Shown here one piece after another: positions 54,862-64,000 of a DNA stretch of 64,000 bases. Position numbers and translations under genes: made by a program. Source of the DNA: Neodontobutis hainanensis (Eukaryota > Chordata > Actinopteri > Gobiiformes > Odontobutidae); NCBI GenBank assembly GCA_024349245.1, contig JALDNG010000492.1, positions 1 to 64,000 of the forward strand. Reading direction: 5' to 3'. The notes beneath the pieces are model-generated. The model did no database searches and had not been told where the DNA came from. It saw only the letters and a program-made list of their open reading frames with translations. Position 1 is the first letter of the stretch. Each line of letters starts with the position of its first letter.

Positions 54862-55758
54862 TTGGAAGTTACACAAACTAAAATGAAGACCTGGTATGAC
54901 AGACATGCTCAAGTCCGTGAGTTTAAGCCTGGTGACAAAGTATTGGTGCTGTTACCTATTCCTGGTGCTAGTCTTCAAGCTCGCTACAGTGGGCCTTATG
55001 TCATTCAGAGAAAGGTTGGAGACAGGGACTATCTGGTAGCCACGCCTGACAGACGGCGGGGGTCCCGATTATGTCATGTTAACATGTTGAAAGGTTACGG
55101 TGAACGCACACCTTCTCTGTCACATGTCACCGGTGATACTGCTGTTTCTCCTGTGGCGCTGTCCAGTGCTGAAGTCGCAGCGCATTGTCTTGTTTCTGGA
55201 AAGGCGCTGTCCAGTGCTAAAAGAACCGCCTCTTGTTTGACCTCAGGAAATAATACAGCGGCGCTGCCAGTCGCTGATGAGGGAGGTGGGGCTTTATCTG
55301 AAGCGTTGACTCAAGGAAAGTTGTTAAATTCTGACATTATAACTAACATTTGTTCCCATTTTGCCCATCTTCCAGATCCTCAATGTTCAGATTTGGCGGG
55401 ATTGTTAAATGCCAATAAATCTTTGTTTTCGGATGTGCCATGTCAAACAACAGTGCTGATGCATGATATTGATGTTGGTGATGCACTGCCCATCAAGCAA
55501 CACCCTTATCGTGTTAATCCTGATAATCGTAACCGTCTTAAGCAGCAAGTAGAATATATGCTAGCCCATAATATCGCTGAGCCCAGTTGTAGTGCCTGGA
55601 GTTCCCCTTGCCTGCTTGCTATTAAATCTAACGGTGAAGATCGTTTTTGTACCGACTTCAGGAAAGTGAACAATGTTACCAAGTCTGATTGTTTTCCGTT
55701 GCGCGCATTGAGGACTGTGTTGACCGTGTTGGCGGTGCAAATTGGTCTCCAAGCTTGA
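54862..55758 (+). CDS. Integrase C-terminus plus start of reverse transcriptase
   Basis: Residues 1-75 hold the integrase C-terminal fold of Ty3/Gypsy type (EFKPGDKVLVLLP, ARYSGPYVIQRKVGDRDYLV, CHVNMLKGY). A linker rich in Ser/Ala with repeated ALSSAE/ALSSAK follows, where other elements have no protease here. From about residue 160 RT begins (DIDVGDALPIKQHPYRVNP, AWSSPCLLAIKSNGEDRFC, DFRKVNNVT). Two frame changes near 55700-55740 separate it from the RT core. The direct run from integrase into RT proves the domain order. Confidence 0.85.
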   Translation: MEVTQTKMKTWYDRHAQVREFKPGDKVLVLLPIPGASLQARYSGPYVIQRKVGDRDYLVATPDRRRGSRLCHVNMLKGYGERTPSLSHVTGDTAVSPVALSSAEVAAHCLVSGKALSSAKRTASCLTSGNNTAALPVADEGGGALSEALTQGKLLNSDIITNICSHFAHLPDPQCSDLAGLLNANKSLFSDVPCQTTVLMHDIDVGDALPIKQHPYRVNPDNRNRLKQQVEYMLAHNIAEPSCSAWSSPCLLAIKSNGEDRFCTDFRKVNNVTKSDCFPLRALRTVLTVLAVQIGLQA

Positions 55759-56736
55759 CTTACTGAAAGGTTATTGGCAGGTACCTTTAACAGATCGCGC
55801 TAAAGAGATCTCTGCATTTGTTACGCCTGATGATTTCTTACAATATACAGTCATGGCTTTTGGCATGTGCAATGCACCAGCTACTTTTCAGCGCTTGATG
55901 AAAATCGTGCTGTCCGGTCTGTCCTTCTGTGAGGCTTATTTAGACGACTTGGTTGTGTGTTCAGAGACATGGGTTGAGCACTTGAAACACCTTCAGATTG
56001 TGTTTTGTCGTCTCAAAGAAGCCAAGTTGACGGTGAATTTATCTAAATGTGAATTCGCTCAGGCAACAGTCACATACTTAGGAAAGGTGGTGGGGGGAGG
56101 ACAAGTACGTCCTGTACAGGCAAAAGTGGAAAGTATTGTGGCTTTTCCTGTCCCAACCACCCGCACTGAGCTTCGTCGATATCTGGCAATGGTTGGTTAT
56201 TATCGAGGGTTTTGTAAGAACTTTTCTGCTGTGGCGTCTCCATTAACCAACCTCTTGAGCCCTAAGGTGCCCTTTATGTGGTCTGACGGCTGTCAAGCTG
56301 CTTTTGAAAACACCAAGTCCTTGTTGTTGTCTGCTCCCGTCCTCGCTGCACCTTCCTTTGAAAGACCTTTTAAATTGGCTGTAGATGCCAGTGACACCGG
56401 GGTGGGCGCTGTGTTGTTGCAAGAAGGTCTAGATGACATTGATCACCCAGTTTCATACTTTTCTAAAAAGCTGGACTGCCACCAAAAATGGTATTCGACT
56501 ATTGAAAAAGAGGCTCTTGCCCTGATTCTGGCTTTAGAGCACTTTCAAGTTTATGTTGGTTCCGCTAGTGCCCTGTCATAGTTTTTACGGACCATAATCC
56601 GCTCGTGTTCTTGCATCGAATGCGCAAAAACAGGCGCCTAATGAACTGGAGTCTCCGTTTGCAGGAGTATAATGTCGAACTTAAACACATAAGGGGTAAA
56701 GATAACGTTTTGGCCGACGCGTTATCGCGTATGTAG
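55742..56736 (+). CDS. Reverse transcriptase core and RNase H of the Gmr1-like element
   Basis: RT blocks: SKLDLLKGYWQVPLT, FGMCNAPATFQRLM, and CEAYLDDLVVCS with the YLDD active site, then LSKCEFAQATVTYLG. RNase H: KLAVDASDTGVGAVLLQE (first Asp), STIEKEALALILALEHF (Glu), a frame change near 56575, VFTDHNPLVFLHRM (Asp), and a last DNVLADALSRM followed by TAG at 56734. The polypurine tract comes 49 bases later. The catalytic residues are all present; one frameshift splits RNase H. Confidence 0.88.
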
Positions 56737-56784
56737 ACTGGACAATGTTTTTATTTTTTTTTGTCCACCACCATGGTCCAGTAT

Positions 56785-56797
56785 TTTGGGGTGGGGG
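56785..56797 (+). promoter_or_regulatory. Polypurine tract
   Basis: GGGGTGGGGG, preceded by TTTT, lies directly before TGTTAGGC of the 3' LTR. It is the expected start site for plus-strand DNA synthesis. Confidence 0.75.
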
Positions 56798-57395
56798 TGT
56801 TAGGCGCTGGCGCCGCATTTAGGCGTATTTAGGTTTCCTTTTCACCCTTTTTTATCTTTTGTTATTTGAGGAGATAATTAGTCTGGGCGGCTTTCTGTAG
56901 CCTATATAAAGGCCTACTGGTGGCGTCGCTCGCTCTCTCTGACTCCCTCTAGCTGACGCGGACGCTTTGCTGTCAGCTCGTTCGCGAGCTCTTCTCCTCC
57001 GTCTGGCTCCGCCTGTCAGATTATGCCGGCTGTGGCCGAGGCCTGTGGTATGTGCTAGAGCATGTTTTAGCCTTTAGCATTGAGTTCTTTTTTTGTTTAA
57101 CCTGGTGGGACCGGCTGTCCTGTTTTTGTCTTTTCTTTCGCTAGGCTCAGACCTGCGGTTGTGTTGGGGTAGCGGGAGGTAAGGCAGCTTCTACGGCCCT
57201 GTATAGGGTTGGCCTGTCAGACTTCCGTCTTTATATTCTGTTTGGCCGCCCACCAAGATTTTTTTGCTTTGTTACTTTGGGCACGGGAGGGTTGGACTAT
57301 CAAAAGGTTACATAAATGACAAATAAACCAACAGTTTAAAAATCACCTTGTCTCCTGTGTCCTTCTATAATATGTTTCACCCTTGGGTCGTAACA
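56798..57395 (+). repeat. 3' LTR of the Gmr1-like element
   Basis: 598 bp, same ends as the 5' LTR. It carries a GCCCACC insertion near 57247, and CACCCTTGG in place of CACCCCCTTGG. Followed by the CCAGC target duplication. Confidence 0.92.
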
Positions 57396-58006
57396 CCAGC
57401 AATATGGCAATATGTTGTGTGGCGAGTGATGCGCCATCACTTGGATGTGTTGCTCAATAGTCGTTTAATGCTCTCATTCGAAACAGTAACATTCTCATTC
57501 AGTAATAGTAACATATTTATATTTGTGTACTTTCAAAATGACTACAACATATCATGCCTTTGAAATTATTATACAAGAATAATTATCATTATAAATTATT
57601 ATTAGATAGCCTATTCTTTCTGGCGCACCAAAAATTATCCAAAATAGCCTACAGCCAATAACGTTAGCCTTCTTGGCGCCCCTATATATTTTTAAAGGTC
57701 AACATTTTGATTCATTACAGCGTGATTCTTGATTTAAAAAAAAAACCCCTGTGACTTTACAATCCGGAAAATAGCTAATTATTTCATGGACCACACTTTC
57801 TCAGCAAATGAAGTCCCTAACGGATAAAGTGAATTTGATTTGGCAAAACATTAGTAACTGCTCCAAACATAACACAAAATTAAAAACTATATATAACAAC
57901 AAAGGACCTTTGAGTGGCACCAGCAGTAACCATGCAGCAGTTTGTGAAGCACTATTGTAGACTAGAGGACAAGAGGCCTATGAAAGTGAAATAGCCTAAG
58001 CTGTAC

Positions 58007-58073
58007 CTCAATAGCAATCCGATGTTGTTCTGCGGGCCCCAGTGTCCTCTGTCGCTGGCAGCTGGAATCTCCT
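58007..58073 (-). pseudogene. hAT transposase exon 2 (67 bp)
   Basis: A small exon between acceptor GTGCAAG and donor GAG|GTACAG on the minus strand, reading GDSSCQRQRTLGPAEQHRIA and IE. It joins NIR of exon 1 and VCDTIWAQTKERF of exon 3 without a frame change, which is the expected ...EHRRIAIEVCDTI... sequence of these transposases. Confidence 0.75.
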
Positions 58074-58173
58074 CTTGCACAGTGAATATGGAAGACCTTG
58101 TTTAAACATAAAACAATTGATTAATACTACATTATTCTACATTCATGTTATTTCTATGATTTTTCACATTTAC

Positions 58174-59719
58174 CTGATGTTTCTAATGCTGTCGGAAAAC
58201 TTAGAGATGGCAGCTTTGATGAAGATGGGGTCAATGTTTCGTTTCTGAAGCTGCTGAAAGAGCATGTCGACGTGTGGCATGATTTTGTGAAATAGTTGGA
58301 GAAAAAAGCAAAATGTACCATCCTCCAGCATCCTCACAAACCCTCCTGCTTCTCTCACAGTCACAGCATCAAAGTTCCCAGAGTCCTGAATGGTCTTAAA
58401 ACACTTAAGAAGATCATCCCTGTGCTCATATACAGTGTTCACTGAGCAACTGTGAAAGTTCCATCTTGTTGCACACGCTCTCGGAAGTCTGCTGCCAACA
58501 ACATCATCAAGCACGCTGGTCCGTTTGGGCGACCTTGAAAAAAATGCACAAAATCCACCTAGCTCCGAAAAAAATGTGGATACTTTGGGTATCTTGGAGG
58601 TGGCTTGCTGCATTACCAGATTGAGCTGATGTGCGTAACAATGTACGTAGTGTGCGTTTTCATACACATCCATCACTTTACGCTGAACTCCTCCAGTGGC
58701 ACCACGCATAATGCTCGCTCCGTCATAAACTTGAGCTATTAATTTTGTCTTGTCTTTGGGTGGGATCAATGCACTCAACCTTTCCAAAAGTGCTTGAGCG
58801 ATGTTTTCAGCATTCGCGTTTTCAATCGGCATGAACTCAAAAAAGCGCTCTTGAATGACGTTGTAGCGGTCGATGTAGCGAAGTACAAGGGCAAGTTGGC
58901 ACTGGACAGACACGCCAGGCGTTCATCGGCTTGAATGGCAATATAATCCGCCGCAGTCACCTCCTCGTGAATGTACTCCTTAACAACAGTCAGCATACAG
59001 TCCAGCAGCTCATTCTGAATCGTTTTGGACGCCTCTGAACACAGTAGCTCCTCCAAGTGCTCCTTTAGAGCAGCGTCCAACGACGAGGCGAAGTTAACAA
59101 GGCCCCTAAAAATGCCTGGGTTTTCAGAGGCTTCAGTCTCGTCGTGGCCACGCAAAGCCAATTCAAATGCACCACAAAATTTAACACAGTCAATTAATTT
59201 AGAAAGAATATATCGATTCTTGTCCACTTCCTCATTGTGCCTTCTTATACAAAGTCGATGGCCATCATCCAACTGAGTAGCAATGTTAGCCTTCCCCAGC
59301 AACGCAAATTTCAGGCAGTTGTCCATATGCGTCTTTGTGTGTTCGTGTTTTTTTATTTTTTCCGAAAAATGTTTCATGTCCTGAACACCGTTTTCACACC
59401 AGGCTCGATCGGTCGCTGCAGTTTTAAAAAGCAAACAAGGGAAGCAAAACAGCGAGTTAGTTACTCCACAGCCGGTTAGCCACGGCTTCCTAGTATACCA
59501 TGTCCGCGAAAAGCCTCTAGTGTAAGACGCTTCCTTGTCTTTCACCTGCTGTCTGATGTTAATTTGTGGCTGGTCCGGTCCCATTTCTTTTATTTTTTGT
59601 TTTTCAGCCAGTGGTCTTCTTTCAAACGGAGTTTGAAGAAGAGATTGCACGGTTTCTTTCTCGTGTGGCGCCGCGCCATTGTCAACTCGAATCTCACTGC
59701 CAAGGTTGGGTGTGGTCAC
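58174..59719 (-). pseudogene. hAT transposase exon 1 (zinc finger and catalytic N part)
   Basis: Starts MTTPNLGSEIRVDNG. A TTF/BED-like zinc-binding region (GVTNSLFCFPCLLF ... HEHTKTHMDNC) is followed by the DUF4371-type block (HRLCIRRHNEE, SKLIDCVKFCGAFELALRGH, YIHEEVTAADYIAIQADE). After a one-base frame change near 58913 come LALVLRYIDRYNVIQERFFE, YDGASIMRGATGG and HYVHCYAHQLNLVMQQA, the RNase H-like core with the conserved CYAHQLNL. The exon ends at the donor ...NIR|GTAAAT. It resembles zinc finger MYM-type protein 1-like transposases of fish. The single frameshift could be decay or an error. Confidence 0.8.
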
Positions 59720-59747
59720 GCACTGCCAACGTGACCAAACTCATGTT

Positions 59748-59786
59748 ATTCTCCGATGGGCAGAGGCAAAGCGCCCATCGGAGAAT
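59748..59786. repeat. Perfect 14-bp hairpin in the hAT upstream region
   Basis: ATTCTCCGATGGGC (59748-59761) and GCCCATCGGAGAAT (59773-59786) are exact reverse complements around an 11-base loop. Just upstream TGGTCACG...CGTGACCA forms a second, 8-bp inverted repeat (59713-59737). Both lie between the transposase start and the right terminus of the hAT element. Confidence 0.8.
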
Positions 59787-60117
59787 TATTACTGCGCGTC
59801 ACTGATTGGTTGAATTGATCAAATTTAGTGACGTTTTATAGCATATCAGCACTCCATTGGTTAGATAGTGAGGCGCCCTTTCTCAGCGCCCGAGCATAAA
59901 ACTACCATAGACTGTAAAAAGAAAACTACACATTTATGATGTTATGCGGCACATGATGAAGCTGGTAGACAAAAGACCCCTCCCCACCTCTCCCTCATTC
60001 TAGTGTTAAAAACACGTACAGAAGAAAGTCATGTTTTTTCAAACTGAATTTTTTTTTTTTTTTTTTTTTACTTGATAGGAGGGGCGCGCCCAGCGCCATA
60101 ATAGATCAGCGCGCCTG

Positions 60118-60189
60118 ATATATATTATATATATATATTTATTTATTTATTTATTTATTTAGGTGTATATATTATAGGTGTGTATATAT
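60118..60189. repeat. AT-rich simple repeats
   Basis: (AT)n followed by six to seven ATTT repeats (60138-60162) and TA-rich sequence bridge the hAT end and the next element. A T-run of about 27 bases lies just inside the hAT end (60048-60070). Confidence 0.85.
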
Positions 60190-60830
60190 ATTCTTTCACA
60201 GTAAGAATGGTGTTCATTTCATCATAGGCCTTGCTGACTCCTCTCCAAATGTAACATTTATGGTTGTGGCCTAAAGCTTAAATTTTTGTCTCATCACTTC
60301 AAAGGACTTTTGAGGCTTGTCTCTGTGCTGTTTGGCGTATTGTAAGCGGGATGCTGTGTGGCATTTGCGTAGTAATGGCTTTCCTCTGACAACTCAACCG
60401 TGCAGCCCATTTTTCTTCAAATGCCTCTTTATTGTGCAACTTAAAACAGCCATTTTTTTCAGAGTCCTGTATTTCAGCTGAAGTTTTTGTGGGGTTTTCT
60501 TTGCATCCCAAACAATTTTTCTGGCAGACATTTTTTTTTTTGGTCTACCTGACCTTGTTTTGGTTTCAACACAATCCTTTATTTTGACCACTGCTGATAT
60601 AAATTCTCAATCCCTTCCAGTTGTATACAGTTAAATTATGGACTGGCTGGAATAAATGTTGCAAGGGTCTGTCAGGAGCCCAGAACTTCACTGACCTTTT
60701 ATACACACACACTGATTACAAGCAAACAGATCACAGGTGAGGATGTTCAAACCTGTTTGTGTCACTTGTGCATGTTATCAGGCCAAAATCACCAGGGTAT
60801 GTAAACTTTTATCTGGGTCATTTGGATAGT
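60190..60830 (-). pseudogene. Tc1-like transposase relic, minus
   Basis: Minus-strand pieces in several frames: SARKIVWDAKKTPQKLQLKY / NPTKTSAEIQDSEKNGCF, CTIKRHLKKNGLHG (second helix-turn-helix), MPHSIPLTIRQTAQRQ region, then SDETKI and HNHKCYIWRGVSKAYDEMNT of the catalytic part near 60200-60300. Stops and frame changes throughout. The outer end near 60790-60830 (GTATGTAAACTTTTATCTGG) resembles a Tc1-like terminus. Confidence 0.75.
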
Positions 60831-60856
60831 TTCTGTCCATTATGATTTATGATTTA

Positions 60857-60942
60857 GGGTTGTAACGGACGGTACACAAAACTTGCATTTTGTTTTGGTT
60901 TCGGTTCTTGGTACATTTCGGTACACTGTCGGCACACAAATC
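60857..60942. repeat. GGTACAC-type terminal-like repeat, copy 1
   Basis: GGGTTGTAACGGACGGTACA followed by CAAAACTTGC..., CTTGGTACATTTCGGTACAC and GGCACACA. A diverged direct copy lies at 62835-62920. Sequences of this kind are common fish non-autonomous DNA-element ends. Confidence 0.45.
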
Positions 60943-62403
60943 TTGACTCATTCACTTGTATTTGCTAGTTATTGTTTTTGATGGGTAAAGTAAAATGTTC
61001 CAATACAGCAGACCTTAATGTGGGTGCATCTGGGTTCATGTTGAGCACATAGAGTTTATGAAGAAGAAGAAAAAATAAATTAATGCTTAGTATATTCTTG
61101 CATGTAGTCTATCAAATTTTATTAATGTGCTGCTTTGAGTCAATGTACAACAGATGTTTTTTCAAATCTTTTCTTGTGATTGTTCTTATTTTGTAAAAGA
61201 ATGAGCTGGCTCTATTTAGTGGGGAGAGGGGCCCATGTGTAGACCTGAACGGTGAATGTGAATTACTTTGAACAAAATAATCAGATTGTTGTGTGCAAAA
61301 TTTGTCAGATGAAACTTAAGTTAATTTTCAGCCACAAAAGCTTCTGAACATATACCCAAATACGCTTGTTCAGAAATGACGTTCAGAAGTACGTTTCATA
61401 AATTAATGCATCTTATTAAACTTTACTTAAATAAACAAATATTAAAATCATATTTGAATTATAAGCTTAAATAATCAAATATAATATTTGTGGAAAATGC
61501 CCATCCCAGATTGAAGTGTACATTCCCTCTGCCAGTCATGTGAATTAAATTAATACTGATTGGAAACTGAAATGCAATTACATGGACCAAAACACTTCAC
61601 TTATGTACAATTTAAATACAAACCACAAGAACAAATTGATTTTCCTGCCTGGCTGCAGAACAATCTTGTTGGTTAATGGTGGAATCACTAGGACTGAATC
61701 TCATGACATTGAGAAATTTTTCTTATTTGCTGTCCCAAAATCCAAGCATTTTTTCTGAACCTGAATCCTCTCTTAACTGTCCCAAAAAATGAGCAAAGTG
61801 CAAATGTCCAAGTACCAGGTGGAGTGGGGAAGGAAATACCCATGGATTACTTTTTACAGTCTGTCAAGTGAGCAAGTGAGTGGATCAAAGACCATGAGTA
61901 ACAGCAAACTTGTTTTACTGTGTTAGGCACTGTGAAATTGGTTGTGATGAGAAAAAGGTTAAATATAATGAGATGCATGCATTGTGGTTAAAATTGCACT
62001 TTTTTATTATTTTATGTTGATTGCTTTGGACTTTTAATTAAGTCGTGTTTGGGGCAGTTTTAAACATTCAGATCACTTTTTCCATCTTCTTCTTCCTTCT
62101 CTATTTGAGAGTGAGTGCATTGATGAACAGTACTCTTCATGTGTGACACTGTTCACCAGTGCCATGGGGCTATGGACAAACAGGAATCAGTTTTACTACT
62201 GTTTTACTGATTTTAATAATCAGTTATTAAAAGTTACCTTATAGTTACTAAAGGTTCTCACCCACAGTATTGATCTAAAGCAACCCTGCGTAACTTTTAA
62301 CCAGTAAAAGGAACATATCCCTCTACAGACTCTGTGTTGTTACAACAGCGCCATCATATCCTTGGTGGTTTTACAGGTATAGACTATCCAAGCTGTCAAT
62401 TTA
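60943..62403. other. Intergenic, no gene recognised
   Basis: No coding or RNA-gene motif found on either strand. It lies between two direct copies of a GGTACAC-type repeat, so it may be the interior of a decayed element. Confidence 0.4.
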
Positions 62404-62409
62404 GAAGTA

Positions 62410-62806
62410 TTCATTCATTCATTTTCTACCACTTTGTCCCGTTAGGGGTCGCGGGTGACTGGAGCCTATCCCAGCAGCTTTGGGCCTGAGGCGGGGTACA
62501 CCCTGGACAGTGGCCAGTTAGTCGCAGGGCTAACATATAGAGACAGACATTGACAGACAACCATTCACTCTCACATTCATTCACTAGGGACACTTTAGAG
62601 TTGCCGATTAACCTATACATGCATGTCTTTGGACGGTGGGAGGAAGCCAGAGTACCCGGAGAGAACCCACGGTAACACGTGGAGGACATGCAGACTCCTC
62701 ACAGAAAGACCGGAGTTGGCCGAGAATGTTTGGGTCGGCCGGGTTTTGAACTCACGACCTTCTTGCTGTAAGGCAGGAGTGCTAACCACTCTGCCACGTG
62801 CACCCC
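62410..62806 (-). mobile_element. tRNA-derived SINE with TSD GAAGTA
   Basis: On the minus strand it begins GGGGTGCACGTGGCAGAGTG with a Pol III box A (TGGCAGAGTGGTTAGCA) and box B (GGTCGTGAGTTCAAAACCC). It runs through a conserved body (CATGTCCTCC..., CCTCCCACCGTCC), and ends in the RTE-like tail CCGCGACCCCTAACGGGACA...AAAATGAATGAATGAA. GAAGTA flanks it at 62404-62409 and 62807-62812. The tail shared with RTE LINEs implies mobilisation by their enzymes. Confidence 0.82.
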
Positions 62807-62834
62807 GAAGTAGAAAAAGAAAAAAAGAAACGTA

Positions 62835-62920
62835 TTGGTGTAATGGTACACAAAACTCACTTTTTATTTGGGTACATTTCTTTTTTTGGTTCAGTATATT
62901 TTGGTACAATGTTGGCACAC
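62835..62920. repeat. GGTACAC-type terminal-like repeat, copy 2
   Basis: TGGTGTAATGGTACACAAAA followed by CTCACTTTTTATTTGGGTAC and a terminal TTGGTACAATGTTGGCACAC. It matches 60857-60942 in order and orientation, with many differences. Confidence 0.45.
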
Positions 62921-63189
62921 ATATCGTAATTGTTTTTGAGAGGTGGAAAGTCAAGCTCGGCCTCCTCAGATCTGAACGCTCTGCTCACTAATACGGTCTA
63001 AATGAGCAGCAAATTTACAAAGCAGCTCGTTTTTATTGGACTTGAGTGGAATAAAACTTAACTGGACTGATGTAGGTGATTGTAAAGACAGGTAAGGTGA
63101 GAGCTAACATTCCCCAAAACAATGGAACAGTTAGCAGAGGCTTGAAAAGTTAAATGTACATATAAGGAACAGCTGGAGGACCACTTTGC

Positions 63190-64000
63190 AATTTATTAAG
63201 TCAATTGGCAACATGCTTGGTATAAAAAGAGCCTGTGCGTAAAAGTCAAGGCCAGAAATCCAGACTGGGTGCCTGTGATCTTCGGGCCCTTAGACATCAC
63301 TGCATCACAACCAGTAATGCTACTGTAATGGAAATTACAACATGGGCTGAGGAATACTTCCAAAAAACATTGTTGGTGAGCACAATCTACCGGGCCATTT
63401 GCCGTTGCAACTAAAACTCTATAGGTCAAAAAAGAATCCATATCTAAACATGATCCAGAAGCACAGGTGTTTTCTCTGGAGCAAAGGCTCATTTAAAATG
63501 GACTCTGTAAAAGTGGAAAAATGTTCTGTGGTCAGACTAATCAAAATTTGAAGTTCTTTTTGGAAAACTGGGACGCCATGTCATCTGGACTAAAGAGGAC
63601 AAGGACAACCCAAGTTGTTATGAGCTCAGTTCAGAAGCCTGCATCTCTGATGGGACGGGGGCATAAGTGCATGTGTGTGTGGCATGGTCAGCTTACACAT
63701 CTAGGTTCTAGAACAACATATGCTCCCATCCAGACGTCGTGACAATGACATGACAATGCCAGACCACATACTGCATCAATAACAACATCATGGCTGCGTA
63801 GAAAAAGAAAAAGTTCAGGAATGGCCAGATCTTTCACCCACAGAAAAACATTTGGTGCATCATAAAGAGGAAGATGCAACAAAGAAGACCCAAGACAGTT
63901 GATCAACTAGAAGCCTGTATTAAACAAGAATGGGACAACATTCTTATTCCTAAACTTAAGCAACTTGTCTCAGTCCGGTGAAAAAGTCATTACAAAAGAT
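63190..64000 (+). pseudogene. Tc1-like transposase relic, runs off the window
   Basis: Plus-strand pieces: DLRALRHHCITTSNA-type start, ITTWAEEYFQKTLL, MIQKHRCFLWSKAHLKWT, VEKCSVVRLIKI / FEVLFGKLGRHVIWTKEDKD, NPSCYELSSEACISDG, then NARPHTASITTSWLRRK (DDE region) and EWPDLSPTEKHLVHHKEEDA-like sequence, ending LEACIKQEWDNI. Deletions are visible (for example the segment between CTAGAACAACATATG and AATGCCAGACCACATAC) and frames are broken. It belongs to a different Tc1-like family from the relics at 5470 and 60190. Confidence 0.75.

Larger units (their letters stand above)
53029..57395 (+). mobile_element. Gmr1-like LTR retrotransposon, gag-less, complete ends
   Basis: Two 595/598-bp LTRs, a 5-bp target duplication CCAGC on both sides (53024-53028, 57396-57400), a primer site, and a G-rich polypurine tract define a whole insertion of 4367 bp. 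The pol order is integrase (53851-54816), integrase C-terminus plus RT start (54862-55758), RT (55742-56581), RNase H (to 56736), with RNase H last before the polypurine tract. Integrase upstream of RT is the arrangement of the Gmr1-like group of Ty3/Gypsy elements and is unlike standard gypsy. Only about 200 bases separate the primer site from integrase, so gag and protease are absent. It is inserted in antisense in the second intron of the hAT transposase gene. Confidence 0.88.
50993..60117 (-). mobile_element. hAT DNA transposon (ZMYM1-like), carrying nested insertions
   Basis: The left end CAGTGGCGGCTTGTGATG follows an (AT)n run. The right end, reversed, reads CAGGCGCGCTGATC, also next to an (AT)n run; the terminal repeats are short and imperfect. 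An 8-bp AT-type target duplication is possible but not provable in this context. Three transposase exons on the minus strand (58174-59719, 58007-58073, 52311-52832) join in frame. The element also holds a 28-bp minisatellite (51456-52282) in its 3' untranslated part and a 4.37-kb LTR element (53029-57395) in its second intron. Confidence 0.7.

Noticed and set aside
60118..60125. Firm 8-bp target duplication of the hAT element
   Set aside because: Both flanks are AT repeats, so a match of seven in eight bases has no weight.

Overview
The window reads as genomic DNA of a teleost fish. Supporting signs are spliced exons with GT/AG borders, AT-rich intergenic DNA, dinucleotide microsatellites, and a mix of mobile elements typical of ray-finned fish: an RTE/Rex3-like LINE with GATG tails, L2- and L1-type LINE pieces, several Tc1-like relics, a hAT element with a ZMYM1-like transposase, Ty3/Gypsy elements, and a Gmr1-like LTR element. 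I see no bacterial gene organisation, and I do not name a species.

Left flank (1-6759): the leader and one LTR of a minus-strand LTR element with a tRNA-Pro-type primer site, an internally deleted RTE LINE, one possible host exon near 4.1 kb, a LINE tail at 5.3 kb and a Tc1-like transposase relic at 5.5-6.0 kb.

Core (6760-43230): a head-to-tail tandem triplication of a unit of about 12 kb (starts near 6760, 18759 and 30749). Each unit holds, in order: an intron-containing tRNA-Ile(UAU) on the minus strand; a Ty3/Gypsy remnant with an internal RT to RNase H deletion; a six-exon gene with an F-box-like domain, which I assembled from splice sites; a non-autonomous DNA element of about 1 kb with palindromic ends; an upstream non-coding exon spliced to a Ser/Pro-rich coding exon with a 44-bp VNTR; a G/T-rich 60-bp minisatellite; a set of small charged coding-like exons; and a short terminal exon. 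The F-box gene is open in units 1 and 2 and broken in unit 3. The tRNA is damaged in unit 2. The Ser/Pro ORF is longest in unit 1.

Right flank (43231-64000): almost entirely nested transposons. A gypsy 5' fragment sits in an L1-type LINE, and a solo LTR (TSD AGCAC) sits beside an L2-like RT fragment. A 2.1-kb minus-strand RTE LINE abuts a single tetraspanin exon. A hAT element (about 50993-60117, minus) has three recognisable transposase exons and carries a 28-bp minisatellite. Inside its second intron is a complete-ended 4.37-kb LTR element whose pol order is integrase, RT, RNase H (Gmr1-like) and which has no gag or protease. Tc1-like relics and a tRNA-headed SINE finish the window.

Most coding claims rest on motifs and splice logic read by eye. 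Many frame breaks lie in homopolymers, so some 'pseudogene' calls could be sequence errors.
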